Shown: positions 11,701-53,946, numbered from the stretch's first letter. The stretch: DNA of 64,000 nt from Adiantum capillus-veneris (GCA_014529385.2 CM043951.1:110753469-110817468), one strand, 5' to 3'. Made by a program: numbers and translations. Notes: generated from the sequence alone by a model not told the origin.

Positions 11701-13902
11701 CACTTGACCATTGTGTTCGAAGAGCTGCGCAGTCACAGGTTACTTGTCAATCCTAAGAAAAGTGAATTCTTCCTCGAAGAGATCGACTTTCTGGGCCACA
11801 TAGTCTCAAAGGATGGTGTAAGAATGGATCCCGCAAAGGTCGAAGCTATCAAGACATGGCCAGACTTGAAGACTGTGCACGATGTCAGAAGCTTCTTGGG
11901 ATTGTGTTCCTACTATAGAAGGTTTATCAGAAATTTTGCAGAGATAGCATCGCCTCTTCACGCATTGCAAAAGAAAGAGGTCACTTTCAGATGGACCCAA
12001 AAAGAGATTTCAGCTTTTAGTCTCTTAAAGGAAAAGTTGACTTCAGATCCAGTTATTGTTTTGCCAGATCTCAGGAAGTCATTTGTGGTCCAGTGTGACG
12101 CGTGTGGCAGTAGCATCGGAGCAGTGCTAATGCAAGATGGACGGGTAGTAGCATATGAAAGCCGAATTTTGCAAGGGCCAGAGAGGACTATGCAAGTCTA
12201 TGAGAAAGAACTCTTGGCCGTTATTCATGCGCTTTCTAGCTGGAAGCACTACCTCTTAGGTGCTGATTTTGTTGTCCAAACAGATCATCAGACCTTGCGA
12301 TACTTCTTGACACAGTCAAAGTTATCCGAAAAGCATATGCGATGGGCAAACATTCTTTCCATGTTCCACTTCCAGATTATGCATGTGGAAGGCAAGAAGA
12401 ATGTTGTGGCTGATGCGTTATCAAGAAAGCCACAAATTTCAGCTGTGTCAATTCCTTATCATCATGAGTTAGATGACATGAAGGAACAGTATACTGCTGA
12501 TGAAGATTTTGCAAGGATCTTTGAACAGTTACAAGAGGGGCAACATCACGAGCACTACCTCCTCAGAGACGGTTTTATGATGATGCATGGCAGACTTTGT
12601 GTCACTAGGCCATTGCGACATAAGGTCATGGAAGAGAGTCATGTCCCACCGTATGCAGGGCATCGTGGCATTGATGCAACAGTTAAAGTGGTAGAGACGT
12701 TCTTCTATTGGCCTACCTTGAGGAGAGATGTGGATGCCTTTGTGCGAGCATGCATAGTTTGCCAAAAGGTCAAGTTTGACAGGCAAAAGGCACCAGGGTT
12801 GTTACAACCACTGCCGATTCCGGATAAGCCATGGGAAAGCATTGCTATGGACTTTATCTTTGATCTTCCAAGGACGCCAACAGGGAATGATGGTATATGG
12901 ACCATTATCTGCAGGTTCAGCAAGCAGGCCCATTTTATCCCTGTCAGGAAGAAGATAAAATCTGATCAGATGGCACGCTTGTTCATGTACAATGTGTTTA
13001 AGTACCATGGTATGCCACAATCGATTATCAGTGATCGTGATCCTCGCATGACCAGTTTGTTCTGGAGAGGATTGTTTGAGAACATGGGTACTACGCTCAA
13101 GTTCTCGTCTTCGTTTCATCCACAAACTGATGGACAGTCAGAAGAGGCCAATTCTACTGTCTTAGATCTGCTGAAATGCTATGTGTCAGATAATAAGGGC
13201 AAATGGGAACAGTATTTGCCTATGCTTGAGTATGCGTACAATAATACGGTGCATTCGTCTACTGGCAAAGCACCTTTTGAAATTGTTGAAGGCGGCAAAA
13301 AGGTTCCTCCCATTTTGCATACAAAGGACAAGATCTTTGAGGCAGATCGATATGTTGAGAACATGGATGAGATGTATAAGAAGATTAAAGTTGCCTTGGA
13401 GAAAACTCAGGCAAAACAGAAAAAGGCTGCTGATCGTCACCATCGTGAATTGTTACTATCACCTGGTGATTGGGTTCTCTTAAGGTTCGAAAAGGCAAGG
13501 TTAAAGAAGATGAAGGGCAAGGAACGGCTGTTTCCTAAGCTCAGCATGCGTTACTATGGGCCTTTTCAAGTGCTTGACAAGATCAGCGATGTGGCTTACA
13601 GGCTGAAATTGCCTGATGCATGGAAGATTCATAATGCGTTTCACGTGAGTCTTCTAAGACCCTTCGTGGGTGATGTGCCAGAAGATATGTCAGTTGGACG
13701 TTATTTGGTGAAGTTCAAGAACTATCCGCCTATGGATGCAAAGTGGATGGAAGAGCATGAACTGTCAGAGTCACCAAATGTATTGCAGCTTTACCTTGAA
13801 GCCTTTGGGTTACAACCTACTTATGCCCCAACCCAACGTGTGCAAAGGAGGGGTAATGATAGAGCTAGTACATCAAATGTACATATGAATTCATTGCCAT
13901 AG
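8785..13902 (+). CDS. Gag-Pol polyprotein of element A (single ORF)
   Basis: 1705 aa from the ATG at 8785 (context CACTATGG); the frame is also open upstream but has no earlier ATG. Domains, approximate residues: Gln/Pro/Met-rich N-terminal extension 1-300; capsid-like gag 302-460 (KFSTFSGFEDKTKA, LTWWTTLL); CCHC knuckle 544-557 (CFICEQPSHFSINC); protease near 614-620 (FFDPGAKANFIS, Pro where Ser/Thr is usual); RT 790-1070 with FFDD at 956-959; RNase H 1095-1215 (QCDACGSSIGAVL, ADALSRKP); integrase zinc finger 1285-1328 and DDE core (AMDF, SDRDP, QTDGQSEEAN); GPY/F module near 1588; C-terminal half of a chromodomain 1636-1670 (YLVKFKNYPPMDAKWMEE). Gag and pol share one frame with no shift, so the Gag:Pol ratio must be set another way. 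All parts look intact apart from the chromodomain start. Confidence 0.96.
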   Translation: MADKGKGIMEEGSSPKDRQEIPMVFEIGESSRPRQSVPPVNVNVSPVVQGFMTGQLEDDAFKTQLVAAVNVFSQLVQNPRFMEFLQAPPVQQQNRQPTPRTELVEAQAQVLHEAQEEREHSHVAESGAPKQVPPVLEQVARTPIPQVMPVQPATFQSEHAVLNGQGAGYQAMHSVFPPPTVHPGYFGGGSVFQSMAGYASGSQPYMPGTVFGGMQGIMPNPMYGTIGMQQGFHGNQGQFGVPQAHFGMAGFSGQQPDIAPLTQNVNGQHVPIMPSTVPMLQTIPYDNLGALEKPKAYKEGGAAVKFSTFSGFEDKTKALTFLQQFDTAYAGGNFTEASKVRKAATFLKDNALTWWTTLLMQGQAPATWVYFKQMFASAWLSNEFEADVLTDWHQLTAASCKSLLEYNRRFCKALLSVTSYRFVPLTEQIEKYCCGLPKGLRDYCTKNRVATLTQLMEVANTGLALLKGEDSGFPSSDKGGQQKKNSAKKPFVKTAPDASQGSEKATKDKDSAGTSGAQAKKQKRKPFVRKSLEEKKVLMAENKCFICEQPSHFSINCPQRKRPADSEDKEDQKGKKPKSTAGLVPDMVGDRPNTDASELCRAWGKVRDQTALIFFDPGAKANFISPELAMKLGIKAEEMGYTAEAGLACPGHSECVTPIIGKLRLHIQSYVDTEEFYIMPLEGCDALLGIPWMFRVHGVLDAYNKKITVQHRGKTHILDVKLKGESVPIVSASAITSVIKNHLSVYLIFARDVSDRDQSNLSVLDKERLAFLQKFSDCFSDSLPSQLPPERPEDHRIDLVPGCSPPNRPPYRVSAAQQKEIMGQVEELLEKGLIQPSSSPFCSPVLLVQKKDGSWRMCIDYRALNKNTIKNRFPIPRIDDILDRLEGAAIFSRIDLKSGYHQIRISPEDVHKTAFRTTFGLYEFLVMPFGLTNAPATFNRMMDRIFRSHQQFVGTFFDDMIVYSKNEEEHRRHLTIVFEELRSHRLLVNPKKSEFFLEEIDFLGHIVSKDGVRMDPAKVEAIKTWPDLKTVHDVRSFLGLCSYYRRFIRNFAEIASPLHALQKKEVTFRWTQKEISAFSLLKEKLTSDPVIVLPDLRKSFVVQCDACGSSIGAVLMQDGRVVAYESRILQGPERTMQVYEKELLAVIHALSSWKHYLLGADFVVQTDHQTLRYFLTQSKLSEKHMRWANILSMFHFQIMHVEGKKNVVADALSRKPQISAVSIPYHHELDDMKEQYTADEDFARIFEQLQEGQHHEHYLLRDGFMMMHGRLCVTRPLRHKVMEESHVPPYAGHRGIDATVKVVETFFYWPTLRRDVDAFVRACIVCQKVKFDRQKAPGLLQPLPIPDKPWESIAMDFIFDLPRTPTGNDGIWTIICRFSKQAHFIPVRKKIKSDQMARLFMYNVFKYHGMPQSIISDRDPRMTSLFWRGLFENMGTTLKFSSSFHPQTDGQSEEANSTVLDLLKCYVSDNKGKWEQYLPMLEYAYNNTVHSSTGKAPFEIVEGGKKVPPILHTKDKIFEADRYVENMDEMYKKIKVALEKTQAKQKKAADRHHRELLLSPGDWVLLRFEKARLKKMKGKERLFPKLSMRYYGPFQVLDKISDVAYRLKLPDAWKIHNAFHVSLLRPFVGDVPEDMSVGRYLVKFKNYPPMDAKWMEEHELSESPNVLQLYLEAFGLQPTYAPTQRVQRRGNDRASTSNVHMNSLP

Positions 13903-14058
13903 ATGGAAATGGCAAAAGTATGAAGGCCTCATTAAGTCATTTGTATCTATGTATGTTACGACCTTTCTTGCGGATACATGCGATGATAAAAGAGTGTTGA
14001 TAGCACAAGATCATCAGTGGCGTGTATTTATGGTATGCAATCGAGGACGTTTGCGATT

Positions 14059-14070
14059 TCAAGAGGGGGG
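14059..14070 (+). other. Polypurine tract of A
   Basis: AAGAGGGGGG just before the 3' LTR, the expected primer for plus-strand DNA synthesis. The 156 bp between the stop codon and this tract hold no further gene. Confidence 0.9.
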
Positions 14071-14072
14071 TA

Positions 14073-15553
14073 TGCCACGAGGACGTGGCAGTTATTAACC
14101 ATGTCACAGAGATGTGGCAACTGCTAACCTTGGTTGTTGGTTTCTTTCCAATGGGGTTTATTTTATTTATTTTGAGACCCTCTTTTTGAAGTAGCAAACG
14201 GTCGGACATTGTATGGCCAATGTGAACGGTAGATTCACCCACAGACGGGAAGTGGTCGGCACTGGAATTCGTATGGTAAGAGGATGTCTAGGCTCAGAGC
14301 AAGATCATATAGGTCCCCCCGTTGCACTTAGCAAGTTGGTGGATACTAGGAAGTGAACTCAATTAAGGCGTAAAGTCAAGGTGGGACTACCAACAAATAG
14401 TATCCGACAATTGGGCCACATTGCATTTTTGGATGCGGTCCCAATGAGGATAGATGGTCAGAAGACCAGTGGGAGCCCAACGGAAGCATCTCCTAAAATT
14501 TAGGGAACTGCTATTTTGGGCCACGAAATGTGTTCGCGTCATTACCTTCGGTATGACTAGGGGAACACTTTACAACTCTGCCGCGAAGTCAACTGACGCA
14601 CCAGTTGAGATATTTTTAGCAGGGAGAGCCCAAACTCGGAAACTGGGCGACGTGTCAGCTTGTGAGCGATTCTGCCACTCTGGGAGGCAAAAACGAGCTG
14701 CATATCATCAAAGGGGGCGCCATTTTCAGCCACAGGCGGATTGTAACAGGTACAGAAGCTATGGAATGCTTACCTTGCCCTCTATGCACAGTATGGTGAC
14801 GGGAGTGATGCCCCGCACGCTACATACTGCTCTCTTTCTCCCCTACGTGCAGTTATGTGATGCCCCACAAGAGGGCTACTCATTTGATTGATGTACAGTT
14901 GTGTGGGTTCATGCTTTTGTGCTGAGGCAAGAGCCTCCTTGAGCAGGAACAGGGGTAGCTAATTGCTGCTCCAAAGCAGGCACTGGTGAGGGTCATAACC
15001 TCACCGTACAGGTGCAAAATCAGCGCTGTGTATGCGCTGTAATTTGACTGTTTTTCAGCCATACGGACGCCAGGATCATTGGGAATCGTGCCCCATTGGC
15101 AAAGGACAGTTAGGGGACTGTTTGGGGTTGAAAACAGGGCAAAAACCAGTAAATACAGCGTGCTGAATTTACTGTTTTTGGACAGGAATCAGAGGGTATA
15201 CGACAGTGCAAGCGAGTTCCAGCAGGGGAATTGGTTTCGCGCAAGTTTTGGGGCTGTTATGCTGCCGAAATTTGGCCAAATCAAATGGTATCTAGGTGGA
15301 TACACGTGAAGGATTCCCAGGACCTTACCTTGTAATTTACCCTCCTAAAGAATAAAGAAATATCGAATGGGACGCCAATTTTGGGGCCTACAGGTTGTCG
15401 GCGTCTGCTCGGAGCATTCTAGCTTCCGAGCCGTGTGTGAGTTGAAGTGTTAACTCCCGTCGCAGGTTCTCTTTGCAAAGTGCTCTGTGTGTGTGTATAA
15501 AGTAAAGAATTTCGGGTGAAAGCCAACGCCTACCGCCCTACGGGCCGGTTTCA
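14073..15553 (+). repeat. 3' LTR of A
   Basis: Starts TGCCACGAGG (one change from the 5' copy) and ends CCGGTTTCA, followed by the TSD CTTTC at 15554-15558. In this copy the conserved core (15354-15388) carries three changes. Confidence 0.96.
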
Positions 15554-15795
15554 CTTTCTCATCAAGTAGCCTTCCCGAAGGGAGTATCCAGCTATTGTCT
15601 CCCCATCCCGTATCCGTGTGAAAATATCTGCAAAATCTGTATTTGTGGCATACTGATTGGCTATATTCTCGAAGCTCCTATGATGTATCGCGGAAATAGC
15701 CAGAACCAACGGGCTCCGAGACAAAGCATCTGCCACCACATTCTTCTGTCCCTGCACATGGACAATCTGGAAGTGAAACTGTGACAAGAGTGTGG
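15554..15795 (-). pseudogene. B1 RNase H end, right of the A insertion
   Basis: The minus strand encodes SQFHFQIVHVQGQKNVVADA and then the linker to integrase, ending at the A insertion (…REGYLMRK). Translation would have continued at 7205 before A arrived. On the other side the RNase H is fused at about 15792-15796 to DNA that normally lies upstream of RT, showing that RT was deleted. Confidence 0.85.
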
Positions 15796-16407
15796 AGAAA
15801 AATCTTGGCGTTCTTTTGATCAGGTCAAAACATATTCAACCTTTATCCATCGTTCAGTTCTCTCCCAAAAGAATGAGTAAAGAAACTGAAGTTCATCAAG
15901 TACAATTCTTTGAGCCCTTCATTTATCGAAGTCACTTTCTCTGCCCGGTAGTCAACTACGGCGTAGTTCTTGTGGTACCAAGGGATCCTGAGTAGAACGT
16001 CACTCGCATGCCTTGAAAACCCCTGTCATTGCAAACGAAGTTTGCCAATGCTCGGTGTAATGGCAACATCCCATCCGGGTGCCAGTCGAACTACCTCCGC
16101 CTGTCGCGTGAGTCTGTCGGGCGTAATTCCAAATCGAATTCCAAGTGAAAAAAAGTTGGCCTTGGCTCCTTCAAAAGAGCTTCTTGATCCTTTACTTTGC
16201 CCCCAAAAAGCGGCAAAGTTTGTACTTTCATTCATTAGATTCGGTGCAGGTTCCATGCCATGTGGTACCAGTTCTGCTTTTCTATCTGCCTTTTCTGCCA
16301 CGTTTCTCAGCTGCTCTCGAACTCTCAGGCGTGTCGTCGTCTTTATCATTCTGTTCTTTCTGTGCCTTTTTAGGGCACTTCGCGGAGATATGTCCATGTT
16401 CCCCGCA
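15796..16407 (-). pseudogene. B1 gag end and broken protease
   Basis: Minus strand: the zinc knuckle (EHGHISAKCP near 16370-16395) and the protease region (EGAKANFFSLGIRFGI, then VVRLAPGWDVAITPSIGKLR). The active-site segment near 16164-16180 is about 10 nt shorter than in B0 and has lost the Asp-Gly; the frame shifts there. B2, B3 and B4 share this. Confidence 0.75.
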
Positions 16408-17586
16408 TCAAAAGCACTTCCCCTTTCTAATGAAGCGAGCTCTCTCCTCAGGAGTAAGCTTGGGTCGTGCATCCTTTTTCTCTGGGTTGCTCTTTTTCTT
16501 TCTACTTTCATTTCCAGAAGTTTGTTCAGCTCGATGTGTCATGGCCTCATCTGTGGGGTAGGTCAGATTGCTAGAGTGAATGGCAAAGCCCCGCTTCGCA
16601 TGACTCATAAACTCCTGAATAGAAGCTGACTTCTGTTCCAAGCAGTGATCTCGGATCTCTGTAGGTAGACCCAAGGTAAACCGCTCAATCTGTTCTCTGA
16701 ACGAGATCTTCTTGAATGAAGAGGCGGGTAGAAAAGAGCTCCAGAATCTTTCATAGTAAGCATGGATTGTATCTTTCTTGGTCATCTGAAGATGGTTCCA
16801 AGCAGCTCGTACATCTCGTTCATATTCTTGCATCAACCAAGAAGAAATAAAAAGATTCTTAAATTTCAGCCATTTAACTGTCGCAGTCTTGTTTAAAAGA
16901 AGCACGGACCACCAAGTACGAGCATTCCCCTTAAAGTAAGAGGCAGCTCTCCGAATCTTGGAGTGCTCTGAATAGCGTCCTCCCGCGAAAGCAATGTCAA
17001 ACTGCTGTATAAAAGACAAAGCCTTCGAAGCATCTGAGTATCCTGAAAAAGTATCAAACTTGATCGAGTGGCCACCTTCCTTAAACTCTCGGACTTTCTT
17101 GCTTTTATCTTCGAGAAAGTCATAGTGGTTGGCTTTGTAAAAATTCTTCTTGTTCGCATAAAAGTTTCCGTCATCGGAATTTGAGCTGTCTGTAGACGAG
17201 TCCTCAGTAGAACTGTCAGTCTTTGGGCGAGTTAGCCTTCTTTGCCTTTTTCTTGCCCTTTCCGAAGCTTTGTTTGTTGCTTCGCTTTTTACCTTCGCTC
17301 GAATCTGAAGAGCTAGAAGAACTGTGAGAAGAAGAAGAACTGGGTACTCCTTCAAGTCGAAGACGCTTCTTCCGTTTCTTTGCCTTGTCAAAAATCGACT
17401 GACGACCCAAATATTCCGGGAAGTCAGTGCTTTTCTGCTGCTTTTTGCCGTGCTTTTTGGCTTTCTTTTGCGTGTCAAAAAGCTGAGCAATCTGTGCATC
17501 AACCACCTCTTGTAATTTCTTCTCTGAGTACTGTTTGTGATCAGAAGGTTTCCGTGCCTAGAGATATTGGCAGATATTGGCCCCAA
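16408..17586 (-). pseudogene. B1 gag, N-terminally truncated, stop in zinc knuckle
   Basis: 392-aa open frame. Its N-terminal third is read partly in a shifted frame; a Ser/Asp-rich segment (DSSTEDSSTDSSNSDDGNFY) follows, then the capsid-like gag domain (FDTFSGYSDASKALSFIQQF, NARTWWSVLLLNK, FTLGLPTEIRDHCLEQ). The frame ends at TGA inside the CCHC knuckle: the codon after CF is TGA where B3 has GGA. The true start is lost in a deletion that joins gag to the 5' LTR at about 17548. Non-functional. Confidence 0.8.
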
Positions 17587-17876
17587 AGACTGGCGCCCCT
17601 TTCGGTATTTCTTTTTGTATTAATCAGTTCAAAGTACAAGAGAGTGGCTCGGGTTTCACTCTCAGACTCTGCATCCAGATGCTCTGAGAAGTGAGGCCCT
17701 CACCACTAATTTAAAGGTTACAAGGGATGCCCAAAAGCAGAGCCCCAAAAGCTTGAAAGCAAAAGCAAATTCTCTCTCTCAATGAGAGTTAAAATAAAGC
17801 AATTCAACTCTCTTTCTCTCATCCAAAATCTTTGCGTAACAAAAGCTGGATTTGCGTCGCTCATTTAATTTTTTTT

Positions 17877-17909
<33 letters not shown>

Positions 17910-17988
17910 TTCGCGATTTTCGAAAATTAGGGTTTCTGGCAGAAATTAGGGTTTTTGCTGTCCATAGCCATGTCATCACTTTGTGACA
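17549..17988 (-). repeat. 5' LTR of B1, truncated, with a C32 tract
   Basis: Only the outer part of the LTR remains; its inner end, the primer binding site and the gag start were removed by a deletion whose ends share TT. A short duplication (AGATATTGG twice, 17560-17578) lies at the edge. A run of 32 C at 17878-17909 stands where the 3' LTR has about six. Confidence 0.85.
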
Positions 17989-17993
17989 GCAGG

Positions 17994-18429
17994 CTACAGT
18001 GTCACTTTCACAGGACACATAGTTAGTACAGTTGGGATGGTCTGGTTCACACTGGACGGACTCTCTAGGCTGGGCAGTGACACGTGGTAGGGATATGGAC
18101 GGTGGTCTAGTGGACATCGTGGCCAGGTCACCACCACCACTCAGTTTGGAGATAGACTGAGATGGCTGACATTTATAAGCCGTTGGTGGCAGTTTTACTT
18201 CCTTTAAGCCTTCTATTTGGTAGATTCTGCAGCTTTCAGTGGGGATGCGGGCTTGCACTTTGCATCCTCGAGTTATGTTTCAACTGTTTTTAATTTTTAT
18301 ACCTTTTTTGAGTTACGGGTCTTCACTGTGATTCTTTCTGTTTTGTTGTTTTCCCTCAAGTGTGAGTTTTCTCACTGGTTTTCCACGTATAATATAACGA
18401 CTACTACAAAGTTTGTGGAAGCATGTATC
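17994..18429 (+). repeat. C-type LTR-like sequence continuing from 4843
   Basis: From 17994 to about 18185 this matches, in opposite orientation, the U3 part of both LTRs of element C (49374-51171), including TTTATAAGCCGTTGGTGG, which contains a TATA-like box at 18168-18178. After that point the sequence differs from C. It may be the LTR of a related family whose 3' part diverged, or a recombinant. The end is not certain; CTACTACA near 18409 is a candidate. Confidence 0.5.
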
Positions 18430-18445
18430 AAGTCCTAGTTCACCC
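18430..18445. repeat. 16-bp target-site duplication of the ORF1 retroposon (left)
   Basis: AAGTCCTAGTTCACCC here is repeated right after the poly(A) tail at 20015-20030, the signature of LINE-type target-primed integration. Confidence 0.93.
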
Positions 18446-18705
18446 GACAACTAACCACATAGCAAACTATAGAAGCCTGACTTGGAATTGCTGCGCGCTG
18501 ATATCCTGTAGCTTCCATCGCCATCCCCACCTGCTCCCTCGCCTCATCCTTCCAGCTCGCCCCCCCCCCCCCCCCCCCCCCCCCCCCTTCCCCCTCCCAG
18601 CTCGCCTCCCATCCCTACCTCGTCCATCCCTAGTTGCTCGCCTCCTTACCCTTGCCCTCCCCTCCTAGTCGCCTATCCCCCCCCCCCCGCTACAAAAGGA
18701 TTGAT

Positions 18706-19844
18706 ATGGAGAGCTATATCAGGAAGGAGATGGATGCTGCAGGGGCGGACGTTCCTCTTCGAGGAACCTTTTCAGGAGACCCTTATGAGGCCCTCCGACC
18801 CCCCCCCCTTCCGCTTCTGCAATAGGTATTCATCTTTCTTCTGACACCTTGCGCGCCATTCACGAATCTACCATAAGCTTGGAGTCTTGTTCTTTGGCCT
18901 GTAAAGTGGTGGGAAGTCTATGCTCAACAAGGCTATTGAAGGACTATTTTCAAGCTTCACTTCTTCACGTCAATTTTAAGATTGTGAATGTCTCCCCTCT
19001 CGGGAGAGGCTTCTTCAGGGTGCAGTTCGAGTCTGAAAGTCAAGCCATGGAGGTCTTAGCACAGGGCCCTGTGGACTTTCATTTTGCCATAGGCTTTCTT
19101 GCCAAATGGACATAGGGAATGGATCTAAATGGACTTGTAGGTGGAACTGCAGTTACAGCTAGATTCCCAGGACTTCTTCCAGAATTTGCTCCGCATGTTA
19201 ATGAAATTGGGAGATGTATGGGTTTTGTGGTTGGAGATGCTGCGATTCCTGATGATGAGGATCGCACAATCTCCATAAGGATGGTGCTCTTCCCATCCTT
19301 GGCGAAGAACCCTCTGCAATTTATTTCACTCCCGACCATTCATGGGGGAGAAATTTTACAGAGGGTTTTCTTCATTGGTCTTCCTGGTCACTGCTTTGTT
19401 TGTGGCAGAAAAGGCCATGTTGCTGCAGATTGTACTCGACGCAGGATTTCTCCTGATCAAAGGCAGCAAGCTTCAAAACAAGAGGCACTTCATGCGAATG
19501 GGGGATTGGAAGATCACTTGGTAAGGAGAAGAAGTGAAGCAGAGAAAGCTAGGAGGAAGGAAGGGAAGAAAAGAAGACAACGAGCTAGGAGAACAGAGGC
19601 TCCAAAGCTTGTGTATAGAAGAAGAGAAAATGTTTCTCCTCTCTCCTTGGATACTACTTCTTCACTAGCTCTTCACGATCTGCCAGTTGATCCTCAGGGG
19701 AGTGATTTGGATATCAGCAGCAGTTCCGAAGGCATAAATTCAGCTTATGAGTGGCATTTTCCTTCTTTGGTAGAAAGTGCTAAGAAGTCTGCCGAGTCTT
19801 TGAAGACGCCTAGGAGGTCTTCAAGACTTAACCCCCATATCTAG
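18706..19844 (+). pseudogene. LINE ORF1 protein (gag-like, CCHC zinc knuckle), two lesions
   Basis: Probable start at the ATG 18706 (MESYIRKEMDAAGAD). A C10 tract at 18799-18808 requires a frame change, then the frame is open from about 18810 to 19844 except for one TAG at 19113-19115. The middle resembles the nucleic-acid-binding domain of plant L1 ORF1 proteins (FKIVNVSPLGRGFFRVQFES). A CCHC knuckle follows (CFVCGRKGHVAADC near 19392-19433), then a basic stretch (EKARRKEGKKRRQRARR) and an acidic/Ser tail. Such proteins coat the RNA of LINEs. With only two lesions, one in a homopolymer that could be a sequencing error, it may have been lost recently. Confidence 0.8.
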
Positions 19845-20014
19845 CCTTGATTTGAGGCAATCTTGTATCTTAGATTGCCCTAGGTTTTTATTTTTTGGTG
19901 ATACCATTTATGGTGTTCTCTCTGTATTATTCTGATGTAATTCTACCTTGGGGTCTGTGCCCTTGAGGTGATTTTAATAGAAAGATTTCTCTTTTGGCAA
20001 AAAAAAAAAAAAAA
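19845..20014 (+). other. 3' UTR and poly(A) of the ORF1 retroposon
   Basis: AT-rich non-coding tail (TTTGATTCTG-like plant 3' end sequence) closing with the A run used for integration. Confidence 0.75.
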
Positions 20015-20030
20015 AAGTCCTAGTTCACCC

Positions 20031-20617
20031 ATCACTTGGCACCAATGAGGCTGATGCGATATCATAGTATCTGTGAATACTACACATGATGGATGTGATG
20101 ATGACTGCCATGGGCTTATAATGTGCACTTGCTTTATAGGTGAAAAGCTCAGTTATACTTTCTGACAAAACTATATTTGGGCTTTCCTTGGATCCATGTA
20201 TGTATATAAACGTTCATTTACTCTCAAGACTCTGCTCTGTGATGCATTTCAACAAAATGTAGTTTGTTCTGCCACTTGAATTGTGAAGGTTGAGAGCAGT
20301 TTCAAGTATTGGGGGAATATTGAGTTGTTGAAGTTTCTATTGGACAGTACAAGAGCCAAGGCACACACAGGGTGATTTAAAGTGAAGTTTGGGGCTTTCT
20401 TGAATGGGTGTAATTACTTGGTTTCAACAAACCATCTACTGAATTCTTTTACCTTTTATCTTAGGAGTCTTTTATATCCATATAAGGTACAAAACAGTAC
20501 TTGTATTTATGTCATTAAAACAATATTGTATTCTACGTTATATGCTTGGTCACTTCTATTGAAGTTCCTTTGTTTTGGGGGGATGGTGAGACCTTACTTT
20601 GTTTAAACATGTGGCAG
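20031..20617 (+). other. Intronic or pre-genic DNA before the first sure TMX2-like exon
   Basis: No transposon domain. Plausible intron sequence with T-rich stretches. It contains a candidate 24-nt exon at 20348-20371, described separately. Confidence 0.5.
20348..20371 (+). CDS. Possible 24-nt exon of the TMX2-like gene
   Basis: TTCTATTGGACAG precedes and GTGATT follows. Read with two bases from an upstream exon it gives QEPRHTQ plus one base, and that base fits the split codon at the start of the exon at 20618 (Gly-Asn-Val). Other TMX2-type proteins have a short Pro/Gln-rich stretch at this place. The donor site is weak, so this is a suggestion only. Confidence 0.3.

Positions 20618-53946
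<33,329 letters not shown>

Larger units (their letters stand above)
7206..15553 (+). mobile_element. Complete Ty3/gypsy chromovirus-like element A
   Basis: Two LTRs of equal length (1481 bp), TG...CA ends, TSD CTTTC, primer binding site, one full gag-pol ORF and a polypurine tract. A hand comparison of the LTRs gave about 18 substitutions and no indels (about 1.2%), so it is the youngest element in the window by this measure. It lies in opposite orientation inside the integrase gene of B1. All catalytic domains are present, so it may be autonomous. Protein similarity to the B elements is high in RT and integrase, but the LTRs are unrelated except for a short core. Confidence 0.96.
4844..17988 (-). 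mobile_element. Ty3/gypsy element B1, defective, split by element A
   Basis: Bounded by LTR ends (TGTAACAG at 4844, TTTGTGACA ending 17988) and by the 5-bp target duplication GCAGG at 4839-4843 and 17989-17993. Minus-strand order: 5' LTR remnant (17549-17988), gag, protease remnant, a fragment of RNase H, integrase, polypurine tract, 3' LTR (4844-5388). The RT and half of RNase H are gone: the leader-like DNA near 15796 is fused directly to the RNase H end. Element A (7206-15553) sits in the integrase gene. Without A, B1 is about 4.8 kb. It cannot have moved by itself in its present form. Confidence 0.88.
18446..20014 (+). mobile_element. ORF1-only LINE-type retroposon with poly(A) tail
   Basis: 1.57-kb insertion flanked by a perfect 16-bp duplication. 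It has a 5' region with a C28 tract (18560-18587), one gag-like ORF, a 3' UTR and a run of about 18 A (19999-20016). There is no endonuclease or RT. It is either a natural ORF1-only non-autonomous element or a LINE copy that lost ORF2 before insertion. It was inserted into the C-type repeat. Confidence 0.88.

Noticed and set aside
20398-20485. Further exon ending at TATAAG|GTACAA (20463-20488)
   Set aside because: The only phase that fits the next exon has an in-frame stop.
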